From Okapia johnstoni (taxonomy: Eukaryota > Chordata > Mammalia > Artiodactyla > Giraffidae): DNA of 64,000 nucleotides. The notes below the pieces were generated by a model. The model made no database searches and was not told the origin of the DNA. It saw only the letters and a program-made list of their open reading frames with translations. The translations under genes were made by a program, and so were the position numbers. Shown in pieces: positions 11,878 to 23,560 of the stretch (within the stretch, counting starts at the first letter, position 1; each line of letters begins with the position of its first letter). The DNA is taken from assembly GCA_024291935.2 (NCBI GenBank), contig CM044307.1:101437461-101501460 (forward strand), given 5' to 3'.

Positions 11878-12129
11878 CTGACAGTGAAGTAATGACACAC
11901 AATTGATTAGTGGTTTGGCAAGATGAAGGCCATTGATGACACCATGACAGTACGTTTCACGGTTAAAAATGAGGAGAAAATGCCTAACTGAAGTGGAACT
12001 AAAAGAGCATGATAGGCAAGAAAGTGGAGAAAATGGGTAAAGGCAAAATTTGAGAAACATGGATATAGAGTGGAGGACAGAATAGAACAATAACTGATGT
12101 GTGTTCACATGTATACGATGTATGTGTGT

Positions 12130-12340
12130 GTATGTGTGCTTAGTCACTCAGTCATGTCCGACTCTTTGCAACCCCATAGACTGTAGCCCACCGGGCTCCT
12201 CTGTCCATGGGGATTCTCCAGGCAAGAATACTAGAGTGGGTTGCCATGCCCTCCTCCAGGGGATCTTCCCAACCTAGGGATCTAACCAGGGTCTGCTTGC
12301 AGGCAGATTGTTTACCTGCTGAGCTACCAGGGAAGCCCCA
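12130..12340 (-). mobile_element. Bov-tA SINE, antisense
   Basis: Runs from gtgtgcttagtcactcagtc to gctaccagggaagcccc. Good match across the whole element. Preceded by a TGTATG-rich stretch. Confidence 0.92.
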
Positions 12341-13537
12341 TACAATGTATATATTATGATAGAAATAATTCAGTGATGGGAGAAAAACTAAAAATACAAC
12401 AGAGAGGAAAAAACATCAAGTCTAAAGTCTAACTAGGTAGGTGGAATGGAATTTAGTGCAGAAGTGGACTAGGTTTTAGATAAGAAGGCAGTTGAAGATG
12501 AATGGTAGGAAAATACATAGTCCTCTTTGACTGTTTTTATTTTCTCATGAAATTAGAAGCAGGTTTATCAGGTTTGAATAAAGAGGGGGAGGAGATACTG
12601 GATGTTTGTGTAGAGAGATGATGGTGAAAACAAGCATAACAGAGTAGAAGACTGAATTAACTGAAAAATAGATAGGCTTCCAAGTGATGGAAAAGATTGA
12701 GATTTGAGGTTATAAATTAAAGTAAGGCTAGTCAGCGTGGAGTGGTATTTTATTCAGACATGTTCATCTGTTGCATTGCGAATGTAGACTAGCCTGGAGT
12801 TCAGTTCAACCAACGCTGAAATTTTGCCAGAAAAGTAAGATAGAAAAAGGAGTTGATGGAGATTGCTAGGGAGTGATTTTAGTGATAGACTAAGTCTGAC
12901 CTGAGTAAGCAGGGAGATGAGGACATTAAGAGTGGTGATGGACAGTAAAGACTTGATGAGGGTCAGTGACTGTTCAATTGACAATATAGTGGTCAGTCAG
13001 CTGGAGAGGTATATAGTTGCCAAAGAGAGGAATATTGGCAGTTATTGGTAATGAAGGCCTCAGGTGTTGCCATGGAGGCTACTGGTTAAAGTGAGGCGGA
13101 GGAAAAAATTATTGGAATTGTGGAGCTCAAGGAATACAGAGTCTAGGGAATTACACAGGTTATTTCCATCAATTTTACATCTCACAGTGGTAGAGAGGTC
13201 ATTTGTCAGGTGATTGCATTTTTGGGGAGGGATTGTAGGATTATATTGTTATATCAAGCTGTGCATCGAACTAAAGTTCTTCCCGAAGCTTTGGAAATGT
13301 CAGCGTTTTTATGTCAGTTTTTCCTGCTAAGTCTGCCTTAGATGCAATACACTTCATAACAGGTAACAGTGGGGTTGAGGGGTACTTTTCTATATTTTCA
13401 AGGCTTTTGAATTTTCTTTACTAAATTTGTTAGTAGCATATCTATATCCATTGTATTTAGAATACCAGTGAAAAGGTTGAATTCTTTCTCTTGAAGGAAA
13501 AGAACTTGTAATGGCATTACTAGTATTGGCAATGATA

Positions 13538-13544
13538 ATATATA

Positions 13545-13589
<45 letters not shown>
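13538..13589. repeat. (TA)n microsatellite with TG interruption
   Basis: Alternating ta/at for about 50 bp with a single tgtgtg interruption near 13550. Likely unstable in length. Confidence 0.9.
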
Positions 13590-13591
<2 letters not shown>

Positions 13592-14366
13592 TATATTGTT
13601 TAAACCTTGAGTTAATCATTATTGTTCTATGAAGGCAATTTTAAACCATTATCTTTCCAACTATGGTCTTTCATCTCCTGCAAGTATTTTTCTGTGTAAA
13701 TGCATTGCTTACAGTTTTAGCTAGTGAGATTAGATTGATGGCTTTCTCTCTGTTTCTGATTGGCTGACTGTGTTGGTGTTTTGCTCTTGTTAATTTTTCT
13801 GGGTAGAGAATTCCAGTAGTTTTTCAATTGGTATCACTTTTCTGTCTAATTGTGACCTAAGTTAAAGTTGAGTTTCTTCAGAGAGAATGTGTGTTTTCTT
13901 CTGCTGGTTGCTTCTGAGTAATGGCAACTCAGTATTACAAATTCATTTTAATTTCTATTCTGAAGTAGAGGTATTTTTAGGCTATATTTGTTGTTCAGTC
14001 GCTCAGTAGTGTCCAACTCTTTGTGACCCCATGGGCTGCAGCATGCCAGGCTTTCCTGTCCATCACCAACTCTCAGAGCTTGCTCAAACTCATGTCCATT
14101 GAGTTTGTGATGCCATCCAACCATCTCATCCTCTGTTGTCCCCTTTTCCTACTGTCTTCAATCTTTCCCAGCATCGGGGTCTTTTCCAACAAGTTGGCTC
14201 TTTGCATCAGGTGGCCAAAGTATTGGAGCTTCAGTTTCAGCATCAGTTCTTCCAATGATTAGGGTTGATTTACTGGTTTGATCTCCTTGCTGTCCAAGGG
14301 AGTCTCAAGAGTCTTTTCCAGCACTACAGTTCAAAGGCCTCAATTCTTTGGTGCTCGTCCTTTTTT

Positions 14367-14614
14367 GGGCTTCAGTTATAGTTTAGTTGGTAAAGCATCT
14401 GCAATGGTAAATGTAAACAGTCTGCAATAGGTAGACTTCTGCAATGCAGGAGACCTGGGTTTGATTCCTGGATTGGGAAGATCCCCTGAAGAAGGAAAAT
14501 GACAACCCACTCAAGTATCTTGCTTGGAGAATCCCATGGACAGAGGAACCTGGCAGGCTACAGTCCATGGGGTCGCAAGAGTCATACATGACCTAGTGAC
14601 AAGCACCACCACCA
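14367..14614 (+). mobile_element. Bov-tA SINE inserted in BovB, 9-bp TSD
   Basis: Begins gggcttcagttatag and ends gacctagtgacaagcaccac. The 9-mer tcctttttt flanks it at 14358-14366 and 14615-14623, and the antisense BovB sequence resumes on each side. It carries an extra ~30-bp segment in the head compared with other copies (a partial duplication of the tgcaat region). Confidence 0.92.
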
Positions 14615-14985
14615 TCCTTTTTTATTGTATAGCTTTTGCACCTATACACAACTATTGGAAAAACCATAGCTTTGACTATATCGATCTTTGTCGGCAAAGT
14701 AATGTCTCTGCTTTTTAATATGTTGTCTAGATTTGTCATAACTTTTCTTCCAAAGACCAAGTGTCTTTCAATTTCATGGCTGCAGTCACCGTCCACATTG
14801 ATTTTGGAGCCCGAGAAAATAAAGTCTCTCACTGTTTCCGTTGTTTCCCCATCTATTTGCCATGAAGTGATGGGACCAGATGCCATAATCTTCTTTTTTT
14901 GAATGTTGAGTTTTAAGCCAGCTTTTTCACTCTCCTCTTTCACCTTCATCAAGAGGATCTTTAATTCTTCTTTGCTTTCTGCCAT
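14593..14985 (-). pseudogene. BovB C-terminal ORF remnant
   Basis: About 130 codons read AESKEELKILLMKVKEESE, KIMASGPITSWQIDGET and DFIFSGSKINVDGDCSHEI on the minus strand, the conserved segment after the RT YADD box in BovB. The last codons run into the inserted SINE (ending CRCKSYTI-like then unrelated). It is a dead retrotransposon fragment, not a host gene. Confidence 0.88.
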
Positions 14986-15189
14986 TAGGGTGGTGTCAAA
15001 TGGATATCTGAGATTATTAATATTTCTCTTGGCAGTCTTGGTTCCAGCTTGTGTTCATCCAGCCAAGCTTTTCACATGATGTACTCTGCATCTAAGTTAA
15101 ATAAGCAGGGTAACATTATACAACTTTGACATACTCTGTTCCCAATTTTGAATCAGTCCATTGTTCCATGTCTGGTTCTAAGTGATTAT

Positions 15190-15690
15190 ATATGGTCCAT
15201 GAATTTGGGCCACGTATGCTCATATAGATGGACTTACAGTTCCAACAACACATAGTTTTTTTTTTTTTCTTTTTTTCTATTCTACCTCTCTATCCAGAGG
15301 CATGATAAGAGGAAAAAAGTTACTTTTCTGTCCTCTTTTGCTTGGTAGATTTCTTTCTCACTCCTTGTCCTGTGACAGTGAACGTACCTCATTGCACAAG
15401 TACAGGAAGAGCCACTCAGGTTCAATTCTATGGCACTCTGCTGAAGAATTCAAAGTGCCCCCTGAATTGGCCCGTATCATGGGTCTTGTTGAAATTGCAT
15501 TCTTTGGGGATCCAACACTTGATGCAGGGATATTTTTTACCCTTCTACTGGCCCAATGTTTTATCTTCTTTTTCTGGCTCTCCACACAGCAGTTAATACA
15601 GAAACTCAAAGTCACCAGGATTAACCATTACCCTATAAGTCAGAGCAGGCTTTAGTTCCAGCTTTCATATCAGGACTCCTGTTTGTACTT
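15190..15690. other. Unassigned segment with overlapping open frames
   Basis: Between the BovB end and an AT-rich stretch is about 500 bp that fits no repeat I know. It has unusually long open frames for this window: 117 codons at 15302-15655 and 84 codons at 15342-15596 on +, 85 codons at 15358-15615 on minus. None gives a recognisable protein. A decayed retropseudogene or an unlisted old repeat are the obvious possibilities. Confidence 0.4.
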
Positions 15691-16013
15691 TGTATTTTAT
15701 TTGTTTTATTTTATTTTATTTTTTTTTGTATTTGTTTTTGGTCCCCATAGATTTCTGACTTCTTTGCCTGCTCTGCAATTCCTTGCAAGAAAAAGGGTAA
15801 CTTTATGTAAAGTTTTACTTCTTTTAATTATAATGATCATTCAATTTAGTGTACCTTTTCCAATATCCAATTTTCTAGAATTGAATCCCATATGTAGTAT
15901 TAGTAGTTGAATATATGTAGAGAACCATTTTGTGGCCATTACATTCAATATAATAAAAGCATTAGTAGATACAGGAAACTTGTGTTTTATTTATTGATAA
16001 ATTGTATCCTTGG

Positions 16014-16229
16014 GCTTCCCTGATGGCTCAATGGGTAAAGAAACCACCTGCAATGCAAGAGAAACAAGAAATGCAGGTTTGATCCCTGGGTCAGGCAGAT
16101 CCCCTAGAGAAGAAAATGGCAATCCACCCAGTATTCTTGCCTGGAAAATCCCATGAACAGAGAAGCCTGGAGGGCTACAATTTAGGAGGTCACAAAGAGT
16201 TGGACAAGACTGAGTGACTAAGCACACAC
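16014..16229 (+). mobile_element. Bov-tA SINE, sense
   Basis: Begins gggcttccctgatggctca and ends tgagtgactaagcacacaca. The head carries a small insertion (agagaaacaagaa) before gcaggtttgatccc. Confidence 0.93.
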
Positions 16230-16437
16230 ATCCTTAGGAGACTGTTTTGTTACCAGGTTATTATATGCAGGTTATTATACCAGGTTATTATATCCTTTCC
16301 TTTTGTCTAGGAGAGGAACCTTGCCTTGTTATAGATCATGTTGTATATCAAAACTAATCTATTAACCATTTATATGTTATTATTAATGAAAGACAGAATC
16401 AATTTTTAAGTGTTTTCAAGTTCTCCTTCTTGTACAG

Positions 16438-16803
16438 TTAGCCTGTACCTGTGGGCCCTGAATCCACAGATTCAACCAACTGTACATTGAAAGTATTTGA
16501 AAAAAAGTTGCAGGAAAAAAGTTCCAAAAAGCAAAACTTAAATTTCCTGTATGCTGGCAGGCAACTATTTACATAGCATTTCCATTGTATTTACAATTAT
16601 CTACATAGTATTTCCATTGTATTAGGTATTATAAATAATCTAGAGATGATTTAAAGTATACAGGAGGATGTCGTTAGGTTCTATGCAAATACTGTGCAAT
16701 TTTATATAAAAGACTTGAGCATCCTTGGATTTTGGTATCCATGAAAGGGGTGGGGACATGGGGGCCCTGGAACCATTTCTCTCTGTGTACCACAGGACCA
16801 CTG
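16438..16803 (+). mobile_element. Tigger-type DNA transposon (TcMar, non-autonomous)
   Basis: Contains ctacatagtatttccattgt, gtattaggtattataaataa, ctagagatgatttaaagtat and gacttgagcatccttggatt, ending in accacaggaccactgta. These are consecutive landmarks of a Tigger1-like internally deleted element with both ends. Exact family is from memory. Confidence 0.75.
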
Positions 16804-17018
16804 TATCTGCATGTTCTGCACAGTAAGACAGTTTAGTATAGTATCAAGTATTTTAATAAAAAATATCATCCAATAGACATTATTCTGTAGAGTTGTAGTA
16901 TGAATTTTCTTTGAGATGAAATTTTTCTTGCACAGTTGCAAGTGCTATAATTTACCCATATTTTTCTACATTTAGGGTATTTATTATAAATGCATTCTAG
17001 TGAATGTTCTGGTGTGTG

Positions 17019-17095
17019 TCCAGTATTCTTACTTGGAGTATCCCAATGGACAGAAGAGCCTTGGGCACAGTGTGTCAGACATGTGTGTGAATTGA
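17019..17095 (+). repeat. Bov-A fragment, diverged
   Basis: tccagtattcttacttggag and caatggacagaagagcc match the body of Bov-tA/Bov-A, then decay. About 75 bp. It lies 85 bp before exon F. Confidence 0.6.
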
Positions 17096-17179
17096 CTAGA
17101 CCTATTGGGGTGTGAAAACTTCAGCAGAATACATTATTAGTGTAAAATTGTTTATGCTGTATATATATATTTTTTTCAG

Positions 17180-17362
17180 TGCCTGATAGTGCACCAGAAA
17201 ATATTACTTACAAAAATATTTCCTCTGGAGAGATTGAGCTGTCATTCTTCCCTCCAAGTAGTCCCAATGGAATTATACAAAAATATATGATTTATCTAAT
17301 GAAAAGTAATGGAAATGAGGAAAGAACGATAAATACAACTTCTTTGATCCAGAATATTAAAG
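17180..17362 (+). CDS. PTPRQ: PTPRQ exon F: N-terminal part of FN3 domain
   Basis: 183 bp, phase 1 in and out; acceptor ttttcag, donor gtaaaa. It encodes [18 protein letters not shown], then the core [18 protein letters not shown], and ends QNIKG. In this domain the usual Trp before PP is replaced by Phe, as I recall also for the human protein. N-x-T/S sites occur at NIT, NIS and NTT. It joins exon G to make a 95-residue domain. It is separated from exon E by a 10-kb intron. Confidence 0.95.
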
Positions 17363-17715
17363 GTAAAAGAATATAATATTGGATATTTACATTTATTTTG
17401 ACTGAGTGACCACAAAACATTAACTTGTTGTTAAAAGTGCTAAGTGTAATTAGTTTTATGCAGAGTGTGACAGTTCTGGCTCTTTGGTTCAATAAGATAG
17501 GAGTTTATTGCAAATCACATGAAAGAGTACTTTCAGTCAGTTCTTTTCCACATTTTTCTATATTGTTTTGTCTTTATAATAGGAGTTACTGTTCAAAGAA
17601 CTACATTTCCACTTAGTTTTTACTTTTGGAAGGTTGTTAAGAAACACTTCATAGTTGTTTCCTGCATATAATTAAAGGTTATTGTGTAAGTCTTATCTGT
17701 CTTATTTCTATTTAG

Positions 17716-17817
17716 GACTGAAGAAGTACACGCAGTATACAGTTGAGGTGTCAGCTAGTACACTCAAAGGTGAAGGAATTCGGAGTGCACCCATAAATGT
17801 GCTTACTGAAGAAGATG
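17716..17817 (+). CDS. PTPRQ: PTPRQ exon G: C-terminal part of FN3 domain
   Basis: 102 bp, phase 1 to phase 1; acceptor atttag, donor gtaaat. It encodes [20 protein letters not shown] and ends NVLTEED. It is the second half of the FN3 domain begun in exon F, with the same internal intron position as in the C/D domain (directly before LKKYT). That shared position suggests the two domains arose by duplication of a two-exon unit. Confidence 0.95.
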
Positions 17818-18208
17818 GTAAATATCACAGTGAATAGTTGATAAATTTTTAATCTGTCATGTTTCAATAAACATATATATAAATTAAGATATAAGAATTC
17901 TCCTTGCTTTGATAGCACTTATGTATTGCAGCAGCTTTATATGGAGATTTCATTGTCACGATTTAAAAGAAGCTTGCAAAGTCATATTTATGTTCAGTAA
18001 AATCAGATATAAAATGCATTTTTTTATTCTTAAGTCATTCATACTCTGTAAAAATCAGTAATTTTTTTTCAATGGGAATTTTTAAGGCTAAAATTTTGGT
18101 GCAAATAGCTTGAACATCAATCTGGATATGTTATGACCATGTTTATCACTTTTAACATTCACAAGAATAGACATTTAATAAGTTTTGTAGTAGATTCTGT
18201 TATGTGAA
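17818..18208. other. Intron G-H start, no element
   Basis: AT-rich intron between exon G and the L1 insertion site. No repeat or gene recognised. Confidence 0.6.
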
Positions 18209-18222
18209 CCTGCAGCATTTTT
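18209..18222. repeat. Left copy of 14-bp L1 target-site duplication
   Basis: Perfect copy of the 14-mer also found at 27427-27440, immediately before the degenerate poly-T of the antisense L1. Confidence 0.8.
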
Positions 18223-18700
18223 TAAGCTTATTTTTTATTGAAGGATAATTGCTTTACAGAATCTTGCTGTTTTCTGTCAAACCTCAACATGAATCAGCCA
18301 TAGGTATACATATATCCCCTCCCTCCTGAACCTCCCTCCCATCTCCCTCCCCTTCCCACACTTCTAGGTTGATACAGAGCCCCTGTTTGAGTTTCTTGAG
18401 CCATTCAGCAAATTCCTGTTGGCTGTGTATTTTACATATGGTAATGCAAGTTTCCATGTTACTCTTTCCATACATCTCACCCTCTCCTCCCCTCTCCCCG
18501 TGTCCATAAGTCTATTCTCTATTTCTCCATTGCTGCCCTGTAAATAAGTTCTTCAGTAGCATTCTTCTAAATTCCATATATATGTGTTAGAATATTTACC
18601 TTTCTCTTTCTGACCCACTTCACTCTGTATAATAGGTTCTAGGTTCATCCACTTCATCAGAACTGACTCAAAGGAATTCCTTTTTATGGCTGAGTAACGT

Positions 18701-18970
18701 CGGAGAAGGCAATGGCAACCCACTCCAGTCCTCATGCCTGGAAAATCCCATTGATGGAGGAGCCTGGTGGGCTGCAGTCCATGGGGTCGCTAAGAGTCGG
18801 ACACGACTGAGCGACTTCACTTTCACTTTTCACTTTCATGCCTTGGAGAAGGAAATGGCAACCCACTTCAGTACTCTTGCCTGGAGAATCCCAGGGACGG
18901 CGGAGCCTGGTGGGCGGCTGTCTCTGGGGTCGCACAGAGTCGGACACGACTGAAGCGACTTAGCAGCAGC
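18701..18970 (+). mobile_element. Bov-A2 SINE (dimer) inserted in L1
   Basis: Two Bov-A monomers joined by cttcactttcacttttcac, ending cgacttagcagcagc. The flanks agtaacgt (18693-18700) and agcaacgt (18968-18975) look like a short TSD with one mismatch. L1 ORF2 3' sequence continues on both sides. Confidence 0.95.
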
Positions 18971-19097
18971 AACGTTCTATTGTATATACGTACCACAAAT
19001 TCTTTATCCATTCATCTGTCGATGAAGATCTAGGCTGCCTCCATGTTCTAGCTATTGTAAATAGTGCTACAAGGAGCAGTGGGATACATGTGTCTTT

Positions 19098-19394
19098 TTA
19101 AATTTTGGTTTCCTCAGGGTATATGCCCTGGAATAGGATTGCTGAGTCATATGGTGATTTTATTCCTAGTTTTTTAAGGAATCTCCATACCATCTTCCAT
19201 ACTGGCTGTATCAATTCCCACCAACAGTGCAAGAGTGTTCCCTTTTCTCCACACCTTCTCCAGCATTTATTGTTTGTAGACTTTTTGATGATGGTCATCC
19301 TAACTAGTGTGAGGTGATATCTCATTGTAGTTTTGATTTGCATTTTTCTAATAATGAGTGATGTTGAGCATCTTTTCATGTGTTTGTTAGCCAT
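19098..19394 (-). pseudogene. L1 ORF2 C-terminal remnant
   Basis: Minus-strand frame with [27 protein letters not shown] and GIYPEETKI, the hallmark C-terminal zinc-knuckle-like region of mammalian L1 ORF2. Interrupted by frame changes on both sides. Not host coding. Confidence 0.93.
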
Positions 19395-20542
19395 CTGTAT
19401 GTTTTCTTTGGAGAGAAGTCTATTTAGGTCTTTTCCCCTCTTTTTGATTGGGTTGTTTTTCTGGCATTGAGTTGTATGAGCTGCTTGTATATTTTGGAAA
19501 TTAATTATTTGTCAGTTGTTTCATTTGCTATTATTTTCTCCCACTCTGAGGGTTGTCTTTTCACCTTGCTTATAGTTTCCTTTGCTGTGCAAAAGCTTTT
19601 AAGTTTAACCAGGTCTCACTTGTTTACTTTTGTTTTTATTTCCAATACTCTAGGAGGTGGGTCATAGAGGATCTTGCTTTGATTTATGTTATCGAGTGTT
19701 CTGCTTATGTTTCCTCTAAGAGTTTTATAGTTTCTGGTCTTACATTTAGGTCTTTAATCCATTTTGAGTTTATATTTGTGTATGGTGTTCTAATTTCATT
19801 CTTTTACATGTAGCTGTCCAGTTTTCCAAGCACCATTTATTGAAAAGGCTGTCTCTGCCGCATTGTATATTCTTGTCCCCTTTGTCAGAAATAAGTTACC
19901 CATAGGTGCATGGGTTTATTTCTGAGCTTTCTATCTTGTTCCATTGGTCTATATTTCTGTTTTTGTGCCAGTACCACACTGTCTTGATGACTGTAGCTTT
20001 GTAGTATAACCTGAAGTCAGGCAGGTTGATTCCTCCAGCTTGATTCTTCTTTCTCAAGACTGCTTCAGCTATTCAGGGTCTTCCATGTGAATTGTGAAAT
20101 TTTTTGTTCTAGTTCTATGAAAAATGCCATTGGTGATTTGATAGGGATCGCATTGAATCTGTAGATTGTGTTTGGTAGTATAGTTATTTTCACAATATTG
20201 ATTCTTCCTACCCAGGAACATGGGATATCTCCTCATCTGTTTATGTCATCTTTGATTTCTTTCATTAGTGTCTTATAATTTTCTGTGTACATTTCTTTTG
20301 TTTCCTTAGGTAAGTTTATTCCTAGATATTTAATTCTTTTTGTTGCAATGGTTAATGGGATTGATTCCTTAATTTCTCTTTCTGATTTTTCAGTGTTAGT
20401 ATATAGAAATGCAAGTGATTTCTGTGTATTGATTTTGTATCCTGCAACTTTGCTAAATTCACTGAATAGCTCTAATAATTTTCTAATACTATCTTTAGGG
20501 TTTTCTATGTATGTATCATGTCATCTGAAAACAGTGAGAGCT

Positions 20543-21019
20543 TTACTTCTTCTTTTCCAATCTGGATTCCTTTGATTTCTTTTTCTCCTCTGCTGTATCT
20601 CGGAGTTCCAAAACAATGTTGAATAATAGTGGTGAAAGTGGACACCCTTGTCTTGTTCCTGATTTTAGGAGAAATACTTTTGGTTTTTCACCATTGAGAC
20701 TAACGTTTGCTATAGGCTTATTGTATATGGCCTTTACTATGTTGAGGTAGTGTCCTTCTATGCACATTTTTTGAAGAGTTTTAATCATAAATGGGTGCTG
20801 AATTTTGTCAAAGACTTTTTCTGCATCTATTGAGATTACTGTATGATTTTTCTCTTTCAATTTGTTAATATGGTGTATCACATTGATTGATTTGTGTATA
20901 TTGAAGAATCTTTGCATCCCTGGAATAAACCCAACTTGATCATGATGTGTGAGCTTTTTTATGTGTTGCTGAATTCTGTTTGCTAAAATTTTGTTGAGGA
21001 TTTTTGCATCTATGTTCAT
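20543..21019 (-). pseudogene. L1 ORF2 reverse transcriptase remnant
   Basis: Contains [25 protein letters not shown], the RT motif A region [15 protein letters not shown] and motif B-like [14 protein letters not shown]. After this it shifts out of frame (LRDTAEE), so the YADD box is not in the same frame. Clear L1 RT, inactive here. Confidence 0.94.
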
Positions 21020-22042
21020 CGGTGATATTGGCCTGTAGTTTTCTTTTTGTGTGTGTTATCTTTGTCTGGTTTTTGTATCAGGGTGATGGTGGCCTCGTAG
21101 AATGAGTTTGGTAGTGTTCCTTCCTCTGCAATTTTTTGAAAGAGTTTTAAAAGGATAGGCATTAGCTCTTCTCTGAATGTTTGATGGAATTCTCCTGTGA
21201 AGCCATCTGGTCCTGGGCTTTTGTTTTTTCAGAGATTTTGGATCACAGCTTCAATTTCAGTGCTTGTAATTGGGTTGTTCATAATTTCTTCTTCTTGGTT
21301 CAGTCTTGGAATATTGAACTTTTCTAAGAATCTGTCCATTTCTTCCAGGTTATCCATTTTATTGCCTTATAGTTGTTCATAATAGTCTCATAATTTTTTG
21401 TATTTCTTCATTGTCTGTTGTAACCTCTCCTTTTTCATTTCTAATTTTGTTGATTTGATTCTTTTCTCTTTTTTCTTGATGAGTCTGGCTAGAGGTTTGT
21501 CAATTTTGTTTATCTTCTCAAAGAACCAGCTTTTATTTTTATTTATCTTTACTATTGTTTCTTTCATTTCTTTTTCATTTATTTCTGCTCAGAAATAAAT
21601 TTCTCTTTCGTTCTACTAGTTTTGGGGGTTTTTTTGTTCTTCTTTTTCTGGTTGTTTTAGGTGTAAAGTTAGGTTGTCTATTGGATGTTTTTCCTGTTTC
21701 TTGAGGTAGGATTGTATTACTATAAACATCCCTCTTAGAACTGCTTTTGCTGCGTCCCATAGGTTTTGTGTTGTCATGTTTTCATTGTCATTTGTTTCTA
21801 GAAATTCTTTGATTTCTTCAGTAACCTGTTGGTGATTTAGAAATGTGTTGTTTAATCTCTATGTGTTTGCATTTCTTACAGATTTTTTTTTTCTTGTAAT
21901 TAATATTTAGTCTCATAGGTTTGTGGTTGGAGAAGATGCTTGATATGATTTCCGTTTTCTTAAATTTACTGAGGTTTGATTTGTGACCGAAGATGTGGTC
22001 TATCCTGGGGAATGTTCCATGTGCACTTGAGAAGAAGGTGTA

Positions 22043-22447
22043 TTATTCTGCATTTGAATGGAATGTTCTGAAGATATCAATGAGATCCATCTTATCTAAT
22101 GTATCAGTTAAAACTTGTGTTTCCTTATTAATTTTCTGTTTTGATGATCTGTCCATTGGTGTGAGCGGGGTGTTAAAGTCTCCTACTATTACTGTGTTAC
22201 TGTCAATTTCTCCTTTTATGTCTGTTAGTGTTTGTCTTATGTATTGAGGTGCTCCTATGTTGGGTGCATAGATATTTACAATTGTTATGTCTTCCTCTTG
22301 GATTGATCCCTTGATCATTATGTAGTGTCCTTCCTTATTTCTTGTAATGTTCTTTATTTTAAGATATACTTTTTCTGATATGAGGATTGCTACTCCAGCT
22401 TTCTTTTGCTTCCCATTTTCATGGAATATATTTTTCCGTCCTCTCAT
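22043..22447 (-). pseudogene. L1 ORF2 endonuclease remnant
   Basis: Frame with KAGVAILISEKVYLK, IVNIYAPNIGAPQYI and VIVGDFNTPL, the APE-type endonuclease core of L1 ORF2 (YAP and GDFN motifs). The upstream portion with CLQETHF-like coding continues in another frame to about 22510. Decayed. Confidence 0.93.
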
Positions 22448-22529
22448 ATTAAGTCTTTATGTATCTTTAGGTCTGAAGTGGGTTTCTTGTAGACAGTTCA
22501 TATATATGGGTGTTGTTTTTGTATACATT

Positions 22530-23560
22530 CAGCCAGTCTGTGTCTTTTAGTTGGAGCATTAACCCATTTACATTTAAAGTAATTATTGATATATGTGTTC
22601 CTATTGCCATTTTCTTAATTGTTTGGGGGTTGATTTTGTAGATCTTTTTCTTCTCTTGTACTTCTTGACTATATAAGTCCCTTTAACATTTGTTGTAAAG
22701 CTGGTTTGGTGGTACTGAATTCTCTTGCTTGTCTGAAAAGCTTTTTATTTCTCTGTCAATTTTGAATGAGATCCTGTGGGGTAGATTTTTCTCTTTCAGT
22801 ACTTTAAATATATCCTGCCATTCCCTTCTGGCCTGCAGAGTTTCTGCTGAAAGATCAGCTGTGAAGCATATGGGGTTTTCCTTATATGTTACTTGCTGCT
22901 TCTCCCTTGCTGCTTTTAATATTCTTTCTTTGTTATTTAGTCTTTGTTAGTTTGATTAGTATGTGTCTTGCAAGTTTCTCGTTGGGTTTATCCTGTATGG
23001 GACTCTTTGTGCCTCTTGGACTTGATTGACTATTTCCTTTTCCATGTTGGGGAAACTTTAAACTATAATCTCTTCAAAACTTTTCCATATCCTTTCTTTT
23101 TCTCTTCTTCTTCTGGGACCCCTATAGTTCGAATGTTGGTGCATTTGATATATTCCCAGAGGTCTCTGGACTATCCTCAGTTCTTTTCATTCTTTTTACT
23201 TTGTCCTGCTCTTCAGAAGTTATTTCCAACATTTTATCTTCCAGTTCACTGATTCATTCTTCTGCTTCAGATATCCTGCTATTGATTCCTTCTAGAGTAT
23301 TTTTAATTTCAGTAATTGTGTTGTTTGTCTCTGTATGTTTATTATTTAATTCTTCTAGGTCTTTGTTAATTGATTCTTGCATTTTTCACATTTTGTTTTC
23401 AAGGTTTTTGATTATCTTACTATCATTATTCTGAATTCTTTTTCAGGTAGTTTGCCTATTTCCTCTTCATTTATTTGAACTTCTGTGTTTCTAGTTTGTT
23501 CCTTCATTTATGTAGTGTTTCTCTGCATTTTCATTATTTTTTTTCAACTTATAGTGTTTG
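22530..23560 (-). pseudogene. L1 ORF1 region remnant
   Basis: Lies between ORF2 and the 5' UTR in antisense order. The + strand reads cattcccttctggcctgcag, attagtatgtgtcttgcaag and ccagaggtctctggactatc, landmark phrases of the reversed ruminant L1 ORF1 region. No long intact minus-strand frame remains. Confidence 0.75.

Larger units (their letters stand above)
10640..13240 (+). repeat. Old long interspersed repeat, family not assigned
   Basis: Purine-rich, low-gene-content sequence with phrases such as ggctctctgaggaggttata, gccatttactgaagtgagg and ggagccagtcaaggactaag that I recognise from a widespread old mammalian repeat but cannot name with certainty. Two Bov-tA SINEs have inserted into it. 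A related sense-orientation stretch lies at 31770-32720. Boundaries are approximate. Confidence 0.5.
13988..15185 (-). mobile_element. BovB (RTE) LINE, 5'-truncated, antisense
   Basis: The + strand begins with the reverse of the BovB 3' end (ttgttcagtcgctcag) and continues with the reverse of its 3' UTR and C-terminal reverse transcriptase region, ending near 15185 within the RT domain. A Bov-tA interrupts it at 14367-14614. Apart from that SINE it is one continuous 5'-truncated copy. Confidence 0.92.
7092..17179. other. Intron E-F (10.1 kb), repeat-rich
   Basis: Contains the listed microsatellites, Bov-tA copies, an antisense BovB, a Tigger element and an old long repeat. Unlisted stretches 7092-7463, 7799-8474, 8675-10640, 13240-13537, 13590-13987, 15190-16010 and 16804-17018 show no gene. 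Around 8990-9070 there is a weak antisense MIR-like piece. Three 12-bp copies of caggttattata occur at 16254, 16268 and 16281. Confidence 0.65.

Noticed and set aside
16014..16090. tRNA genes at the tRNA-Glu-like SINE heads
   Set aside because: The heads are diverged parts of Bov-tA, lacking an intact cloverleaf and joined to SINE bodies.
18693..18700. ttaag near both L1 edges (18221 and 27228) as the target-site duplication
   Set aside because: Only 5 bases and not at the poly-T edge; the 14-base match at 18209/27427 is far stronger.
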